Assembly (NCBI RefSeq): GCF_001761485.1
Contig: NC_090771.1
Span: 434,001-498,000, forward strand
Direction: 5' to 3'
Length of the DNA: 64,000 nucleotides
DNA from: Yarrowia lipolytica
Taxonomy: Eukaryota; Ascomycota; Dipodascomycetes; Dipodascales
Position numbers and translations under genes: made by a program. The notes under the pieces are model-generated. The model was not told where the DNA came from. It did no database searches and saw nothing but the letters and a program-made list of their open reading frames with translations. Below are positions 30,439-42,879 of this stretch, one piece after another; the stretch's first letter is position 1, and each line of letters opens with the position of its first letter.

Positions 30439-33400
30439 GGCTATGGTGAAGGGCGCTGGGGCTTACTAAGGGAGGGGGCTTACTCGTGGTGTTTTCTTTT
30501 TGTGTGTTATGAGATGTTGTGGGGGAGAGGAAATACGGTTTATGTTTTTTGCCAACTACTGTAAGAGGGAGCTTTTTGGGGTTCAGGAACACGACATAGA
30601 TTATAGTTATGCTTTAGTTGACTAACGACGTGACGGTTGAAACTCTGGTTGATGGCATGTGACGACCGTTTTGGGGCTAAGCCAATGACTGTCGAATGGG
30701 GCGTTTTTGTCCCCCATTATTTTTTTTCGCTGAAGTCACGTGGTGGTATTACTTCAACAAGACGGTTTGCAGCGCTTTTTGAATTTGGGCTTCCACCAGA
30801 AATTACTCTTTACGGCTGGGGAACGTTCCCTTTGTGCCGACAAAACCTCATTGCTATGATCTCCGGTCTCAGGCCTCAAAATAGTGCTGTGCTTGTATGG
30901 AAGTTACCGCACGAGAGAGAGCTTGGAGACTGGCCCGCGAGGCTAAACTCCGAGGTAAAAGAAAGGGTCGCACTGTTTTTGGGTGTGGATATTATCCGGC
31001 CGCTTCCAACGGCTCCCCTTGCCTCAGGCTTGAACTGCCATGGTGGTCTCGGCATGGTTAGCCGGGGACTTTATTGGGGCGTTTTTTACTTTTTTTCCCG
31101 CTGCTCTTCTAGAAACTGCAAACGCTTCTTTTTTTGCTTCCTTCTTCTGACACCCACGTTCTACGCCTGAGAGCTGCATTCCAGTGGCCCAACCGACGTC
31201 TGGGAAGTGGTGGAGATGTCGACGCGGCATGACTAAGCGAATGCGACTGCCGTTGAAACATGTGAAACCCTCGCACAAGATTTGGCCCCCAGTCGCGCGC
31301 CTATACGGTGGGTCGCGAACTCTGTTGGAGAGAGAAACGTAGCAGAGGGAATGCAGACTTGTAGCAAAGAGCGTGGCAGACGGGGACAGCCAATGACACG
31401 TCATGTGATTCCATTCGTTGGAAACCCCTCCTCTCACCTCTCGTGAACTCTCACCTGCACCACGGCCGCGACCGTGCTAAGGAAACGTGCCAACTAGCGT
31501 CCATGTAGCTTCCAGTAGCCTGTATCCCCATCTTCACTGAGCTCTTTTCGGTTTGGGTTCAAGGGTTGCCTTCAAAGTCGGAAAATACGGGCTTGAATAC
31601 GGCGGGACCTAACTGTCGTGTGTGGGAAACCTACGTACAGTACCGGTACGATACTGCTCACTGGTTCTGGTGCGGACTGTAGTTCAAGTAATAAAAATAA
31701 AAAAAGCTTGAGGGTAAAGTGCTAGGATAAACCGGCGCTCGGAGCTTGTGAAAGACCCTTTGAGCCGGGGGGTTTGAGTGGCGCCCGAGGGCTGAAAACT
31801 CAACCTCCTTCCACGACCATGTGGCTCGGTGAGCCGGACGATGTCTTGTTCTGTCTTTGAATGTGTCTGCTCGGTTGCATACGTGGGGGAGCCACAAGGC
31901 CTCTTCATGCATCACCATGATGAGATACGGCTGGCTCCTTCGGGTTTTGGTCTGGACGAGGCGGGAACGATGCGGGTATGGTAAGAGTATGAAGAGTGCG
32001 GTACGATACGAGTACGCGTGCTCTTGTACTGTTGTTGTACTGTTGTTGTACTGTTGTTGTAGTCGTACTGTAGTTGTATCATACTCGGACGGTTCTTATT
32101 CCGCAGTGTCTGCACACACTGTGATTGTTCCCTTCTGATTCCCCACCCATTGGCGGATCCGTCCAGCCATTCCCTGTTTAGTCCCTTTTACAAATCCCTT
32201 GTGTGAACAATAGTATCGTAGCGAACATGAGTATCCCCTAGAGTATCCTCTATAGTATTCCCTAGAGTATTCCCTCTCGTTAAAGACCAGACGATGTGTC
32301 GTTAACTGAGTCGGCCACGAGAAGGCCCGAACACGTATAGAAGCGCACGTATAACGATGTTGCTGTCGGACCCAGTGCGTGTGTCATGTGCGACGGCCAA
32401 GTCCGAGTAAGACTGGGAAAAGCATATTGGACGACTTGTAGCAAGTCGAGAAGGGCAAAAAAAAAGGAAGTCAGTAGGCGCGAGAAAAATAGTGACCAAA
32501 TGCACGCCTGCAGACATTTCTCTCAGCCCATGGCACTTTCCAACAAGATTTTCCGAGTGTAATTTGGCGATCCGATTAGGATTGGTCTACAGTAGTGGCG
32601 AATGGCGGGTTCAAAGGGTGCTAATGTCTGGACAGGCACCTGAATGGGATGTATGTTTTATTCTGTGTGCATCAGTGCACGCTACTTGTACTTGTACGAC
32701 ACTGTAATTCCAATACAATCCTCGACACTTGTATGCGCGCAGTTCTTGTCTTATATTTAGAGCTGGAGATTGCAACAGCAAGAGGGCTAAAAAACAAATA
32801 CCAAAAAAAGGAGAGTCCGTTGAAGGCAAATTTCCGGGGGCGGGAAGCGGATTTAGCGCTGAACGGGCCACGAGGCGCTTAAACCGCAAACCCGAGAGAC
32901 CGAAAAAAGGCGTTCATGCCCTTCTCGCTGGAGCTCACGAGCCTAAAAAACCAAAAGCCGACCAGAGCTCCTGTAAGATGTGGGTGGGTCAAAAACGTTA
33001 GACTTCAGAATTGTTGAATTTTGGGGAGATTGAGCCGGCACACATGATGTACAAGTCTCGTACTGTACGTAGCGGGTCGGGTGTATCGTGACGGGAGGGG
33101 AGTCTTGCCGCTGAACTTGTATATCTCCACACCTATAAATAGCTGTTTATGACTGACACGTATAAAAGAGGCACTCTGACGCGTTTAGCGAGCTTGAGCC
33201 TCGTTTTATGCGCAGTTAAGTCAGCTATTAATCAGAAGCTACTATACATACTCCGCCAAATCACAAGAAACCGGGCCGACGAGATGCATACTTCAGACTT
33301 GGCTCACCACACCCAACAACGGCGCATCTCCCGTCCCTCTGGTAGCAAACAAACGAACACAACCAGCTTTGTCAAAGCTCCAAAGACAAACCGTGGAAGA

Positions 33401-35221
33401 TTTGTTTTATAGAATATACTACCTGTAGGCGGCTCGAGTTCGTACCGGTACTTGGACGCGTCGTGTGTGGAGACAGACCTTCTCCCGTCCAAACCCTTAA
33501 TCAAAAGCGCTAACAAAAGCCACAGAACCTCCGCCTCGTCAAACCTCCGACCTCCTGTAAAGTCAAGAGCCAGACTTGCACGATCCAGGGCAGGCGCAAC
33601 TTTTCTTAAACCCCGATCTTTGAACCCACCAGAAAAGTGTTTGGAAATCCAGACTAAAAAAACGCCCCAAAGTGCTTAATTTTCGGTAGCTAATCGTCGA
33701 TAACGCGCGCCGTACCGCATGCACGGCTGGCCGGCCCTCGTCTTCGTCTCAGCAGACGAAATGCTTTGGTGCTGCTCTTGCTCCTCGCCAAGCAAAGTTG
33801 CCCGATGGCAAGTTGCATCCAAACGTATAATTGCACATGCCGCACCGTCGCCAACCTCAGATTCCGTATTTCGCTGCATAACTCTCATCATTTAGGCGGC
33901 ACACAATGGAACCACTATTTTACGTCGCGTCTCAAGAAAGAAAGGAACGGTAGATGAAAAGAAAAACCGAGAGAAAAGAATGGAAACACAAAAGCCACCG
34001 TAGCCGACGAAGACGGATAAACAGTATCCCCGACATATCCCCTTAAGCGAGTTTGTTCATAGTGGCTTTAAAACTCGTGGAGCAAAACCGGAATCTACTC
34101 GTACGAGCACAGGTCCAAGTACGATACTACGTAGCTCCCATAGATACGATACCACCAGCCAGCAGTCGTACTGGAAGGACGTCAAGGCCCAGACTAAATT
34201 TCACAGAGAACAAGAGAAACCTCGACACAAGGCGTCCTGCCAAACAGAGGGTCCGTACCGTACACTGCGTAGTGGATAAGACAGATAGCGCACGTCCAAT
34301 ACGTCGTCTCCTCACGGCCAACTGAATCAGAAACATCATTAAGAAATCAATGTCTTTCATCAGCTGTGCATACCAGCACTCGTACCGTACTCGTACTCGT
34401 ACTGGTACCGTACCTACACCACTATTATTCCCATGTAGACTTTCTTTCTTCCAATCTCCCCCATCGCCCCCCACCCCCCCCACCGCTTGAGAGCCTCTGT
34501 AGTCTCAGATTTCGCGCTACCACCGTTACAGGCAGCGTTGTGAACGAGGCGGATGGCGAGGCGGATTGCGAGGCGGAGCTTTTGGGGGTTGGAACGAGAC
34601 ACTTACCCCTTACTAATGGTGACTGTGCCCTTGGAGCTCCACCAACCAAGACTCCGCTACAAGTAACTACTCTGGGTGTATTTGTCTGCACCGTACATCG
34701 TGGATGTATCATCAATATAGAGTTAGGGTGACTTTTCATTTTCTGCATCTAAACTTTTCATTTTCGCAGAACCCTTGTTCCCATCCAACTCAGCGTCAAC
34801 TTTTTGTTTTGCACCACCTTCTGTCGTATCCGTACCGGTAGACTATACCTGTTGGTGCTGAGCCAGAGAAACTCTGTGGCTATTAGGTTAGTGTTTGCTT
34901 TTTTCGCCAAACCTCATTGATCGCATGCTTGCACCGGTCACATAATCATTTCCCGTTACGGTCGGCTTGGGTGTTTCGGTTGCACATTAAAACTCATCCT
35001 CTTGACCAACGAACGAAATGGACTTGAGCTGCTCGGGGACAGGGAACATACACGGTGGTAAGAACGACAAAACTGATTGCAACAAGTACAAGAACAACCT
35101 TCTCTGCGACCCTCATAAGACTGTCTGCAACACCGACACACACGAAACTACTACAAGTACCAGCACAAGTACCAGCACAAGTACACACGACTCGCACTCC
35201 GACTGACTATCGAAAGGTGCC
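30439..35221. other. 4.8-kb divergent intergenic region
   Basis: The largest gene-free stretch, between PUF (minus) and the unknown gene at 35222 (plus). The longest frame (30637-31170, plus) starts with TTG and shows no codon bias. It contains the 11-bp repeat TTGTACTGTTG x3 (32024-32056), GTACTTGTACTTGTAC-like clusters (32685-32700, 34380-34415) and ACAAGTACCAGC x2-3 at 35153-35182 just before the gene. No RNA gene or mobile element was recognised. Confidence 0.55.
32024..32064 (+). repeat. 11-bp tandem repeat (TTGTACTGTTG)x3
   Basis: Three exact units, with a partial fourth (TTGTAGTCG), in the 4.8-kb intergenic region. The unit contains the window-wide TTGTAC/TACTGT words. Confidence 0.85.
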
Positions 35222-36332
35222 ATGGTTGACTCCGAGACGAAACCAGAGGGCGTCCTCAACAAGGCGGACGTGCCCGCAACCTCTGAAGTACATCCGACCC
35301 CACAACTGCCAACCACCGACAAGACCAGTGACACCCAGTCCACCAACAAGACACGGTCCATCGCCACACGCAGACACACAGGCAGCACTAGCAGCATCAC
35401 AGGCGTTTCTGCGACAGCCTCTCCTGACATTACAGCCACCACAGTGCCTCCATCAGCACCTCCCCCCTACCACTACCACTACCACAACCACACCCACAAT
35501 CACAACCACAACCACAACCACAACCACAAACACAAACACAACCGCACAGCCACCACCAACAAACACAGACGTGGAGGGATTCGCCACCCCGGCATACACG
35601 ACGGGCGTCTCTGCCTCTGGTATTTCGACCTCGGAGCTCGCGGAGTCGATATCCGAGTCCGTTGAAGACTCAAGTGCAGTTGAGGAAGCCGAGTCCGAAC
35701 AGAGTGACTTTGGTTCCCAGCGACGACGTGAACGGGGCAACAACAGAGTCAATTTTGTCATTCCGGAATACACCTCTCATGTGCAAGCGGCTCGTATCGT
35801 AGACGTGACTGATACGGCCGAAAAGGCGGACATTTCCAGCGCAACCCGCAAGGACCACGAAATCGACACAAACTTCTTCAGCAGCACCGGCACAGGAACA
35901 ACTACTGCGTCCACGACATCTGACGAGACTGACGGCGACCGCCTCTCGGAAGGAGGAGCTCAGCAGAACCATTTTTCTGAGGGACACCAGTTCCGACGAC
36001 GACGACGACCGCTGCCACCACACCTCAAGGCTCTGCAACAGAACATGCTTAATGAATTGGGCCAGATTCAAGTGGTCCTGGAGAACCGACGAGTCCAGAC
36101 CATGATGCATAACAGGCAGCAACAGGAACGGGCGAAGCGAGATCGAATGGAACAGCAGCAGCAAGAGCAGGAAGCTGCCGCTGCCGCGGCTGGTGGCAAT
36201 CACAGTAACGCAAACCTCAATATCGACAACTCGTTTCTCGCAAACCGAATCAACACAATCACCAGTCGTCTCAAGACCTCTTCTGACACTACTGAGGTGG
36301 CATCTCCTCCAGGAACACCTTTGCATGACTAA
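35222..36332 (+). CDS. Unknown low-complexity protein; reading frame switches inside a repeat
   Basis: Two overlapping frames look like parts of one gene. From ATG 35222 one frame reads MVDSETKPEGVLNKADV and on to SAPPPY with well-biased codons (GAG, AAC, AAG, GAC), then becomes His/Asn repeats and stops at 35665. The plus-one frame takes over in the same ACC/CAC/AAC repeat (about 35461-35560) as a Thr run, and continues as AQPPPTNTDVEGFATP through an acidic Ser-rich region, an Arg patch (FRRRRRPLPPHLKAL), a long Gln/Glu/Arg helix and poly-Ala to 36332. A run of six C at 35461-35466 is the likeliest place of slippage. Explanations are a sequence error, a strain polymorphism, or a start in the upstream Arg/Thr-rich frame (ATG near 35055). 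The protein family is not recognised. Confidence 0.55.
35465..35560 (+). repeat. CAC/AAC-rich simple repeat inside the coding region
   Basis: A run of TACCAC and CACAAC hexamers that reads as Thr-rich in one frame and His/Asn-rich in another. It is the junction at which the good coding frame changes. Confidence 0.85.
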
Positions 36333-39300
36333 ATTGATGTCGTCACACTCCCACCATGACATTGGTTACCTCTCTTGAAGCATACTCCCTCCACCTCTCC
36401 CCCCTTCCCCCCTCGCCCGCAATCCTCCGCAATTACACCAATACTTTCTCTACTCGAGAAGCCCACGCGCAGGTACCATGACCGTTACTCCCAATGGTCA
36501 GCATAAGTTATTCATATTACCCGTTTTATCAATCTCTTTTTATTCTCGGATTCTTAACCCGTTTTCTCTTGCATCTCTTTTCACATGTACGAGTACTGTA
36601 CTTGTATGTTGCTCGCTCGGCACTTTCACTTCACATGTGCTTCTCTCAAGCTTGTGATACTTGTTCATATTACCCCCCTGGTCACAATGGCTTCTTTATA
36701 TTTTTCCTGTTGCCATTAGGAACGTCTCTTACCTGGACACAGTGTTCCTCGTCGTGCATCTTTTCTGGCGACGTGTGACTGGAAAGATATCTTTTCACTT
36801 GTTTGTTGTGGGCACAATAAACATTTTGTAGATAGCTAACATAGACTGTCGGCCGCGGCGTATACTCGCACACTTCATAAATGGCATGTATTGATGGAAG
36901 CGACCCTAGTAGAGATTTGCGTGGCCAGTCAAAGCAATGATCTGGGAATAGGTCCTCAGGAGACTCCGGCCCTTCTGAGAAAAGTTACCTACCGAGCGCC
37001 GGCGGTTTAGATTTAGCAGACTCGACTGGCTTTCTTGGTGAGGAATCTCCGGCCATGAGTATCTCAGCTCTATCGTTGACTTCACTCACACTGCATTATT
37101 AGGTTTATGATTATATCCATACAGTTGGGAATTTAATGAAAGCCAAAACTCACTTTTACAGTATATCCTCCGACCTAAGCGAGAGAGACTTGAGGTAGTT
37201 TTGCAGGATTCTAGAATCAGGCTTGGAACAGCTGGGGGAGGGGTGGCGGGGGTTAACCGATGTTTGTGATTCATCATGGAAAACCTGGTCCAGATACGAT
37301 GCCGTGTCCTCTCGGCCATTGCCTGCAGTATCCGTGGTGGTCTACATTAGGGTGAATCTTATCACCCTACTTGTAGAAGTAGTTTTGGAGATAATACAGC
37401 AGTTGCAGTTTCTATAGCAATCCAAGCGTAGGCTCGGATTAGTGAGTATCTTCCGTCATCCGGGATGCAGTGGAGCCAGGAGTTATGGCGATATGTATCA
37501 TAAAAACATATATATCATAAGACGGTTACTAAACCGAATCGTAGAGATATCCGTTCTCCACTCCGTGAGAACAATAGCGTGTGTAGCAATAACGAACTTG
37601 TCTATAATATGACGTACAGCTGTTATGGGCAAAATATACTTGTCCAAGTACTGTACCAGTACATACTGTAGAATCTAGTCCACATCCCAGTCTTTTCAAT
37701 GACACCAGAGTCTGGCATTGCTCTCTGACAACTAATTGCTCGTCTGCTTTGAGGTTGTCACATTGTAACACGGTCAATTGAGGTCGCTCCTACTTGATTT
37801 GTCGATTGGAAGCAATTGTTTATGGTTCATTTGGTTGGTTTTCCGGTGTTGATGGTTAATGGGGTGGTGGTACAGCTATAGCCCATACATCTGATTCAAA
37901 TGGCTCGCGCTATCTGCTGATAACGGCCTGGAAACGAAGGTCTCCACCCGGAGGTCTATAGACGTGTTTCTATAGGCCATAATAACCGGACACTATTGAC
38001 CAGGTTGGTTAGTTGTTGAAAACTCTCCTGTATTGTCTCAATAGCACTTTCCTGAATGTGATTCCAGGGGTCTAGCTTTGCTTTTTAATGTCTGCCGACT
38101 GGGTCGGGAGTCTGCTTCAAACTACGCTCTGGCTTGCTTCTCCCCCACGCCATGCACTGCTCTTCCTTGGCCATCGACGATTGGCAATGCTCTCTCCGTG
38201 AGTCTTCCAATTAGAATTCCAGATATTAAAGTCAAATTGGTAAGCGAACATGCTGGACAAGATGTCCCACAGTCAGGACGTAGAGACCATCCGCCGTCCG
38301 GAATACACGCCAGTTGTACTCAGATTTGACATAATAAAGATTAATCATCTGTGGACACTTTCCCGCTACTCTTGCTTGTGCCCAAGTAGCGTCTCTCGGC
38401 AACCTAACTAATGACAACACTACTACATCAGCTAAACCAGGCACGTAACTTCCATTATATTATCCTGTCACCCAAAGGGTCTGTCACACTACTGTGGATG
38501 GAGAGAGCACAGCATGTCATTAAAGTCCGGCGCGAGTAGACAGAATCTTCGGCGGCTTCCGAGATTGTAACGGAAGATCAACCTATAATCATATGTGGTT
38601 GGGGAGATATGGATCTTCCATCTACTAAGGTTGGTTTTGTTCGTGTCTCACCCAGTTGCTCCATAGACTCTGTTTGCAGACCGTTGCACACCTGTACGAG
38701 TACCCGCACCGACTAGGTCAGCTGTCTTTAGCAGTGTTACATCAGGCTAGCGGAACGGCCCAATTAACACCCCGTGCACTGCAAGATGGCGCCTAGAAGG
38801 AAAGGCGGTGCATGGCCACGATAGGATCGCCATTGCTCATCTCTGTAGCGAACTCCACTTCCGCAAAGATCAAGCCGCGCACGGAGACAACCTGTCTATT
38901 TAGACCAATATGTACTGTCCTAGCTGCTCCACATCTGACTGTACCGCACCCCCAATGGTATCTTTCCAGCCCAGCCTGTCAAAAAAAGCACAAACCAAAA
39001 CAACAAACACCCAGATACCCCATCAACTCACAGTCTTGAAACCACTTGTCCGCATCAAGAGAACCTGAACAAAACAAGTTAGGTATGTACAGTAGTGCAA
39101 CGTTCCAAGTCGCTTGCCGACCGTACGGTCAATATTTTACCAACTAAACAAACACCTTCAGAAAGATATACCCAAATAATATACCCAGATATTTCTCTGG
39201 AACGCCAAAATTGGCACAATACAATGACCCCTAACAAGTGACTCCAGAGGTGACTCAACTAAGTACACTTTATTATACACGCCCCTAATAACATAGCGCG

Positions 39301-39880
39301 GATGCAAGATAATATACAGACACCGGTACAAGTAGCTCCATCGCTAGAAGGAGAAACACTTTTTGAGACAGTACAAGACTATGTACCAGTACTCAAAGTA
39401 CTGCTACAGTACATACATGGCTCAATGGTTCACTAGCACAGATCCCTCTCAAACAGTACCCCACTCACTCTCTGAACCCATCGACATAACGTTACCCTCG
39501 CCACTTGTCAAACATAGGTTCTGGCACATGGCAGGCGTGCAACAGACACTAAACTACAAGTAGCACCTGTCAAATGTCAAACCAAGATCGGTATTCGGAA
39601 TACAAGCAACTCCAGCTCTACCGGACGTCTGGAGATACCTCCCACAACACGTCAAGACCGTAACTCGATACGGTGTCGCTTGACTTCCCGAAATTTCAGC
39701 CTCGATGCTCTACAGGTACAGTACTTGTAGTCACTCTAGTCACTTTCAATTAACCTGACACAAGTCAATCTATAAATAACGCCAGCCGAGAGGCCAGCCA
39801 CCATCCCACCCCCCAAGTGCCACACACAGAAAAGTCCCAACGTCGTTTAAAATCCACAAGCCGAGGCTACGAGAGTCTAT
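36333..39880. other. 3.5-kb convergent intergenic region
   Basis: Lies between two convergent genes. No convincing gene: a possible two-exon minus-strand frame (about 38802-39054) was considered and set aside. It is rich in GTACTTGTAC/GTACAGTAC words (36585-36605, 37635-37672, 39355-39415, 39713-39730). No tRNA or mobile element was recognised. Confidence 0.5.
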
Positions 39881-40783
39881 CTAAAGACGGCCTCGAAAAG
39901 TATCCATCCCACGGTCCATGCCGGAGAATCGCCGAGCAACCTCGACGGGCCGCCACGGCAGAGACCGAAACACGGGAAGGAAGTTGGTGTAGAGAGGCGA
40001 CGAAATGGTCTCGATAGACCCCTTCTCCATCGACGAGACAATCTTGGCAGCCACGTCCGCAGGCTTCAGCACCGGAGCGAGCCACTCGTTCGGAGTCTGC
40101 ACCCCATCAAACAGAGGAGTAGCCATCTGTCCGGGGGTAACAAGCATTGTTTTGACACCTCGAGTGGTCTGCGAAGGAGGGCCCAGCTCATAGGTGAGCG
40201 ACTCGTGGAATGCAATCAGACCAGCCTTGGATGCTCCGTAGACACTCAGCTTGGCGGGCGACATGTGGCCTAGAACGCTAGACACAGTCACAATGTAGCC
40301 TCGCTGGAGCTCGAGCATGCCAGGCAGGAAGGCCTTGGTGGTGATGAATGCAGACACCAGGTTGACACGCAGAGTTCGGTTGATCTCCTCCATAGTCAAG
40401 TCCCCAACAGTCTTTCCGACAGTCACACCGGCGTTGTTGATCAGCACAGTAGCGTGGCCAACCTCCTTGGTGATCCGGGCAGCAATCTTGTTCACGGACT
40501 CCTCGCTGCCGACGTCGCAGTGGTAGTAGGTGACGTTGTCCACACGCTCCGAGGGGATGGGCTCGACAATGTCCAGGACGAAGATATGCTTGGTGCCCTT
40601 CTTGGCCAGCAGCTTGACAATCTCGTGGCCAAGGCCGCTTGCCCCGCCGGTTACCACTACCGTGTCTCTGTCGTGTTCAAGCTTCATGGAGCTGGCCGGG
40701 GACATTAGCATTCGGCTGGGCCGAAGACCATCCAGGCTGTCCATGGTGGAGCTGATGAATCCGCTGATTCGAGAGATGGGCAT
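39881..40783 (-). CDS. Short-chain dehydrogenase/reductase (classical SDR)
   Basis: A 300-residue Rossmann-fold oxidoreductase. Cofactor loop TGGASGLG (45-52), an acidic residue at the end of beta-2 (VLDIVE, Asp71) favouring NAD(H), structural NNAG (116-119), catalytic Ser around 168-169 (TVSSVLGH) and YGASK (Tyr182, Lys186) are all present. The C-terminal part (VTPGQMATPLFDGV) and overall layout resemble the 17-beta-HSD11/RDH10 (SDR16C) group that acts on retinoids, steroids or long-chain alcohols on lipid droplets or ER. The N-terminal 35 residues are Met/Ser-rich and not clearly membrane-spanning. Divergent from IWR1 with 516 bp between. Substrate unknown. Confidence 0.9.
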   Translation of the reverse strand: MPISRISGFISSTMDSLDGLRPSRMLMSPASSMKLEHDRDTVVVTGGASGLGHEIVKLLAKKGTKHIFVLDIVEPIPSERVDNVTYYHCDVGSEESVNKIAARITKEVGHATVLINNAGVTVGKTVGDLTMEEINRTLRVNLVSAFITTKAFLPGMLELQRGYIVTVSSVLGHMSPAKLSVYGASKAGLIAFHESLTYELGPPSQTTRGVKTMLVTPGQMATPLFDGVQTPNEWLAPVLKPADVAAKIVSSMEKGSIETISSPLYTNFLPVFRSLPWRPVEVARRFSGMDRGMDTFRGRL

Positions 40784-41299
40784 TTTGGAGGCTGTGGGTA
40801 GAGCTGTCGGTTCTGTAGGCTAAAGCGTTTGCCACTTCAGCGCAGCTGGGTTAGTATCTCGTGTTCCATGTGGCCGACCACGCCTGTCATGTCGTGTGCA
40901 AAGTCAAATGCAAGGTACGTTTATGGGTGTACTTACACAGAGAGAGATGCGGTATGGGAGAAACTTGTGATGTTTCTTAGTCTGGCCAGCAGATAGATAT
41001 CAGCAAGGATCAGCGAATTCCGGGTAGCTGTGGGTTTCGAAATGTGGTGGGTCTGTAGTTTTTTCTCAGGCTGAAGGCAGCACTGGATGTTTTCTTGGTA
41101 AGGTGTTTGTGTGGTGGGGAAGAGAGAAGAGGAAAAGGGAAAAGGTAAACATGCATGCATATATATATTGACCCGATACTTTCTGTGTCTTCACCACATC
41201 ACACCCGTCACCTCATACACACCCTACTCTATTTAAGGCTCCCCATCAATCTGTTGTTACGGAAACGGATATTGGACAGCAGTTGAAAGAGAGAGAAAA
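40784..41299. promoter_or_regulatory. Divergent promoter region, SDR gene and IWR1
   Basis: 516 bp between head-to-head genes. ATATATATT at about 41160-41169 is a TATA-like stretch for either side. No other feature was recognised. Confidence 0.4.
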
Positions 41300-42694
41300 A
41301 TGATTGATGGCATTCGAACTCCGCCCACCACGCTCCGAGTGAAGCGAAAGCGAGGCCAGGATCCCTTGCAGGCGTTGCGTGAGTAGCAAGCGATTTCTAC
41401 AGCATCAGAACCACACTAACAGCAGTCGTCGACAGTCTCAAGAAGAACAACAAGACACCCTATGGTGAGTTTAGCCGCAGGTTACCGCGGCGATGGTTGT
41501 CCCAGGTTACTGTGAAGAAACCAAGAGAGCAACATTCTACACTGGAATCACATTATATATCGATCGATGGATCGTTATGCGATACAAGGAAGCATGATAC
41601 CATGGATCACAATGGGATATACAACATTGATACGTGTACCATACGTTACAAGGATACGACACACCGAGATCTAACACAGTCTTCACATATTCAGGAACTG
41701 AGGAAACACAACCGGCCAAAAATGATACCGTGCTGCTGGAGGAGCATATGCGACAGGAACAGGCTGGAGCAGGCACACAAAAGCGACGCCAGAGTGTAAC
41801 GGTTGACGAAAATGACCCTGATAGCAGACGGATATTCCGTCTTCCTCGAGCCAAGAAGCAGAAGCGGCGCCAAAGCAGTGATGCTGGAGTCTCAGCTGCC
41901 CTCACAGACATGGTTCAGAACTACCTACAGATGGAGCCAAGTAGCAACAGCAGCTCAGCTGGCAAAACTGTGATCACACCAGAGGACTTGCCTCCAGCAG
42001 TTGATGAAGATACCGAAATGACTTCCGAAGAGGCATCCAACATGAAGGGTCCACTGGCTGATTCGCTGGACCCGGATGCCGAGGTGGAAGACTACGTCTA
42101 TGATATTTATTACCGGCACCGAAACGCTGCCACCACAAGTTACGAGGGCCAACGCATTGGTTTCATGTGAGTAAATTTGTGATATGCTATGATGACTAAT
42201 GAATGATGATTATGAATGCAATAATTACCTTGATTGATATTAATATAGTGTTCTGGACGCCGATGAGCAGCTACTCTTCAACGACGATGACGACGATAGT
42301 GATGCTGCAGGAGTCACCGACGACGAAGATTCCAATGGTGAGTATACATACAAAAACACTGATTTTTTGATTGTGAGCAGTTCACTCTAACACAGCTGAG
42401 GATTTCTACAGAAACGACTACCCAGACGACGATGAGGTATCTTCTATCGACAGTGAAGAATCAGGCGTTCCTCGGTTCGGTAACGAGTTCTTTGACGACA
42501 GATTCGCTACCAGAAACGCCAACGACGACGACTACTTTGCTGGAGATTACGGCCCAAGTGACGATGAGGACCAAAGAAAGCCCTGGGATAAACAAAAGTC
42601 GATTCCCGAGGAAGATGAATGGAGTGAGGATGAAGATGGAGTCGAGAGAGACCGTCTCTTCTCCGAGCTCGAGCACTACGTCGAGAACAGGTGA
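41300..42694 (+). CDS. IWR1: RNA polymerase II nuclear import factor Iwr1, five exons
   Basis: Iwr1 escorts assembled RNA polymerase II into the nucleus through an N-terminal bipartite NLS. Exons: 41300-41378, 41426-41464, 41680-42166, 42249-42337, 42396-42694, giving 330 residues. Donors are all GTGAGT; acceptors are CTAACAGCAG, CTAACACAG, ATTAATATAG and CTAACACAG. The product starts with an NLS-like TLRVKRKRGQDPLQAL. The conserved Iwr1 core is split over exons 3-5: YVYDIYYR, VLDADEQLLF with an acidic stretch, and EDSNAEDFYRNDYPDDDE. The C-terminal region is acidic. Five exons is high for this yeast, and exon 2 is only 39 bp. The joined frame is continuous, which strongly supports the model. 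Confidence 0.93.
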
Positions 42695-42879
42695 TACCTC
42701 TGTGGCTGTAGGAATACATGTGTACATTATTGAAGGTAGTGTAAAGCAGAGGCCTCTATATACGACATATCTCTTCTGGTTTTGTTTTGTTGTTTCTGTT
42801 TTTGTTTTAAACATGACAGGCCTTTCTGACTAGACAACAGTCTAACAATTGTATTATACGTACACATGCAAATAAATAA

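Noticed and set aside
30637-31170. 177-codon plus-strand frame
   Set aside because: Starts with TTG, Phe-rich C-terminus from T-rich DNA, no conserved motif.
38802-39054. Possible two-exon small gene on the minus strand (MRTSGFKT then GTGAGT, and an open frame after TTTGACAG)
   Set aside because: No CTAAC branch site at the acceptor, no recognisable domain, and only about 68 residues.
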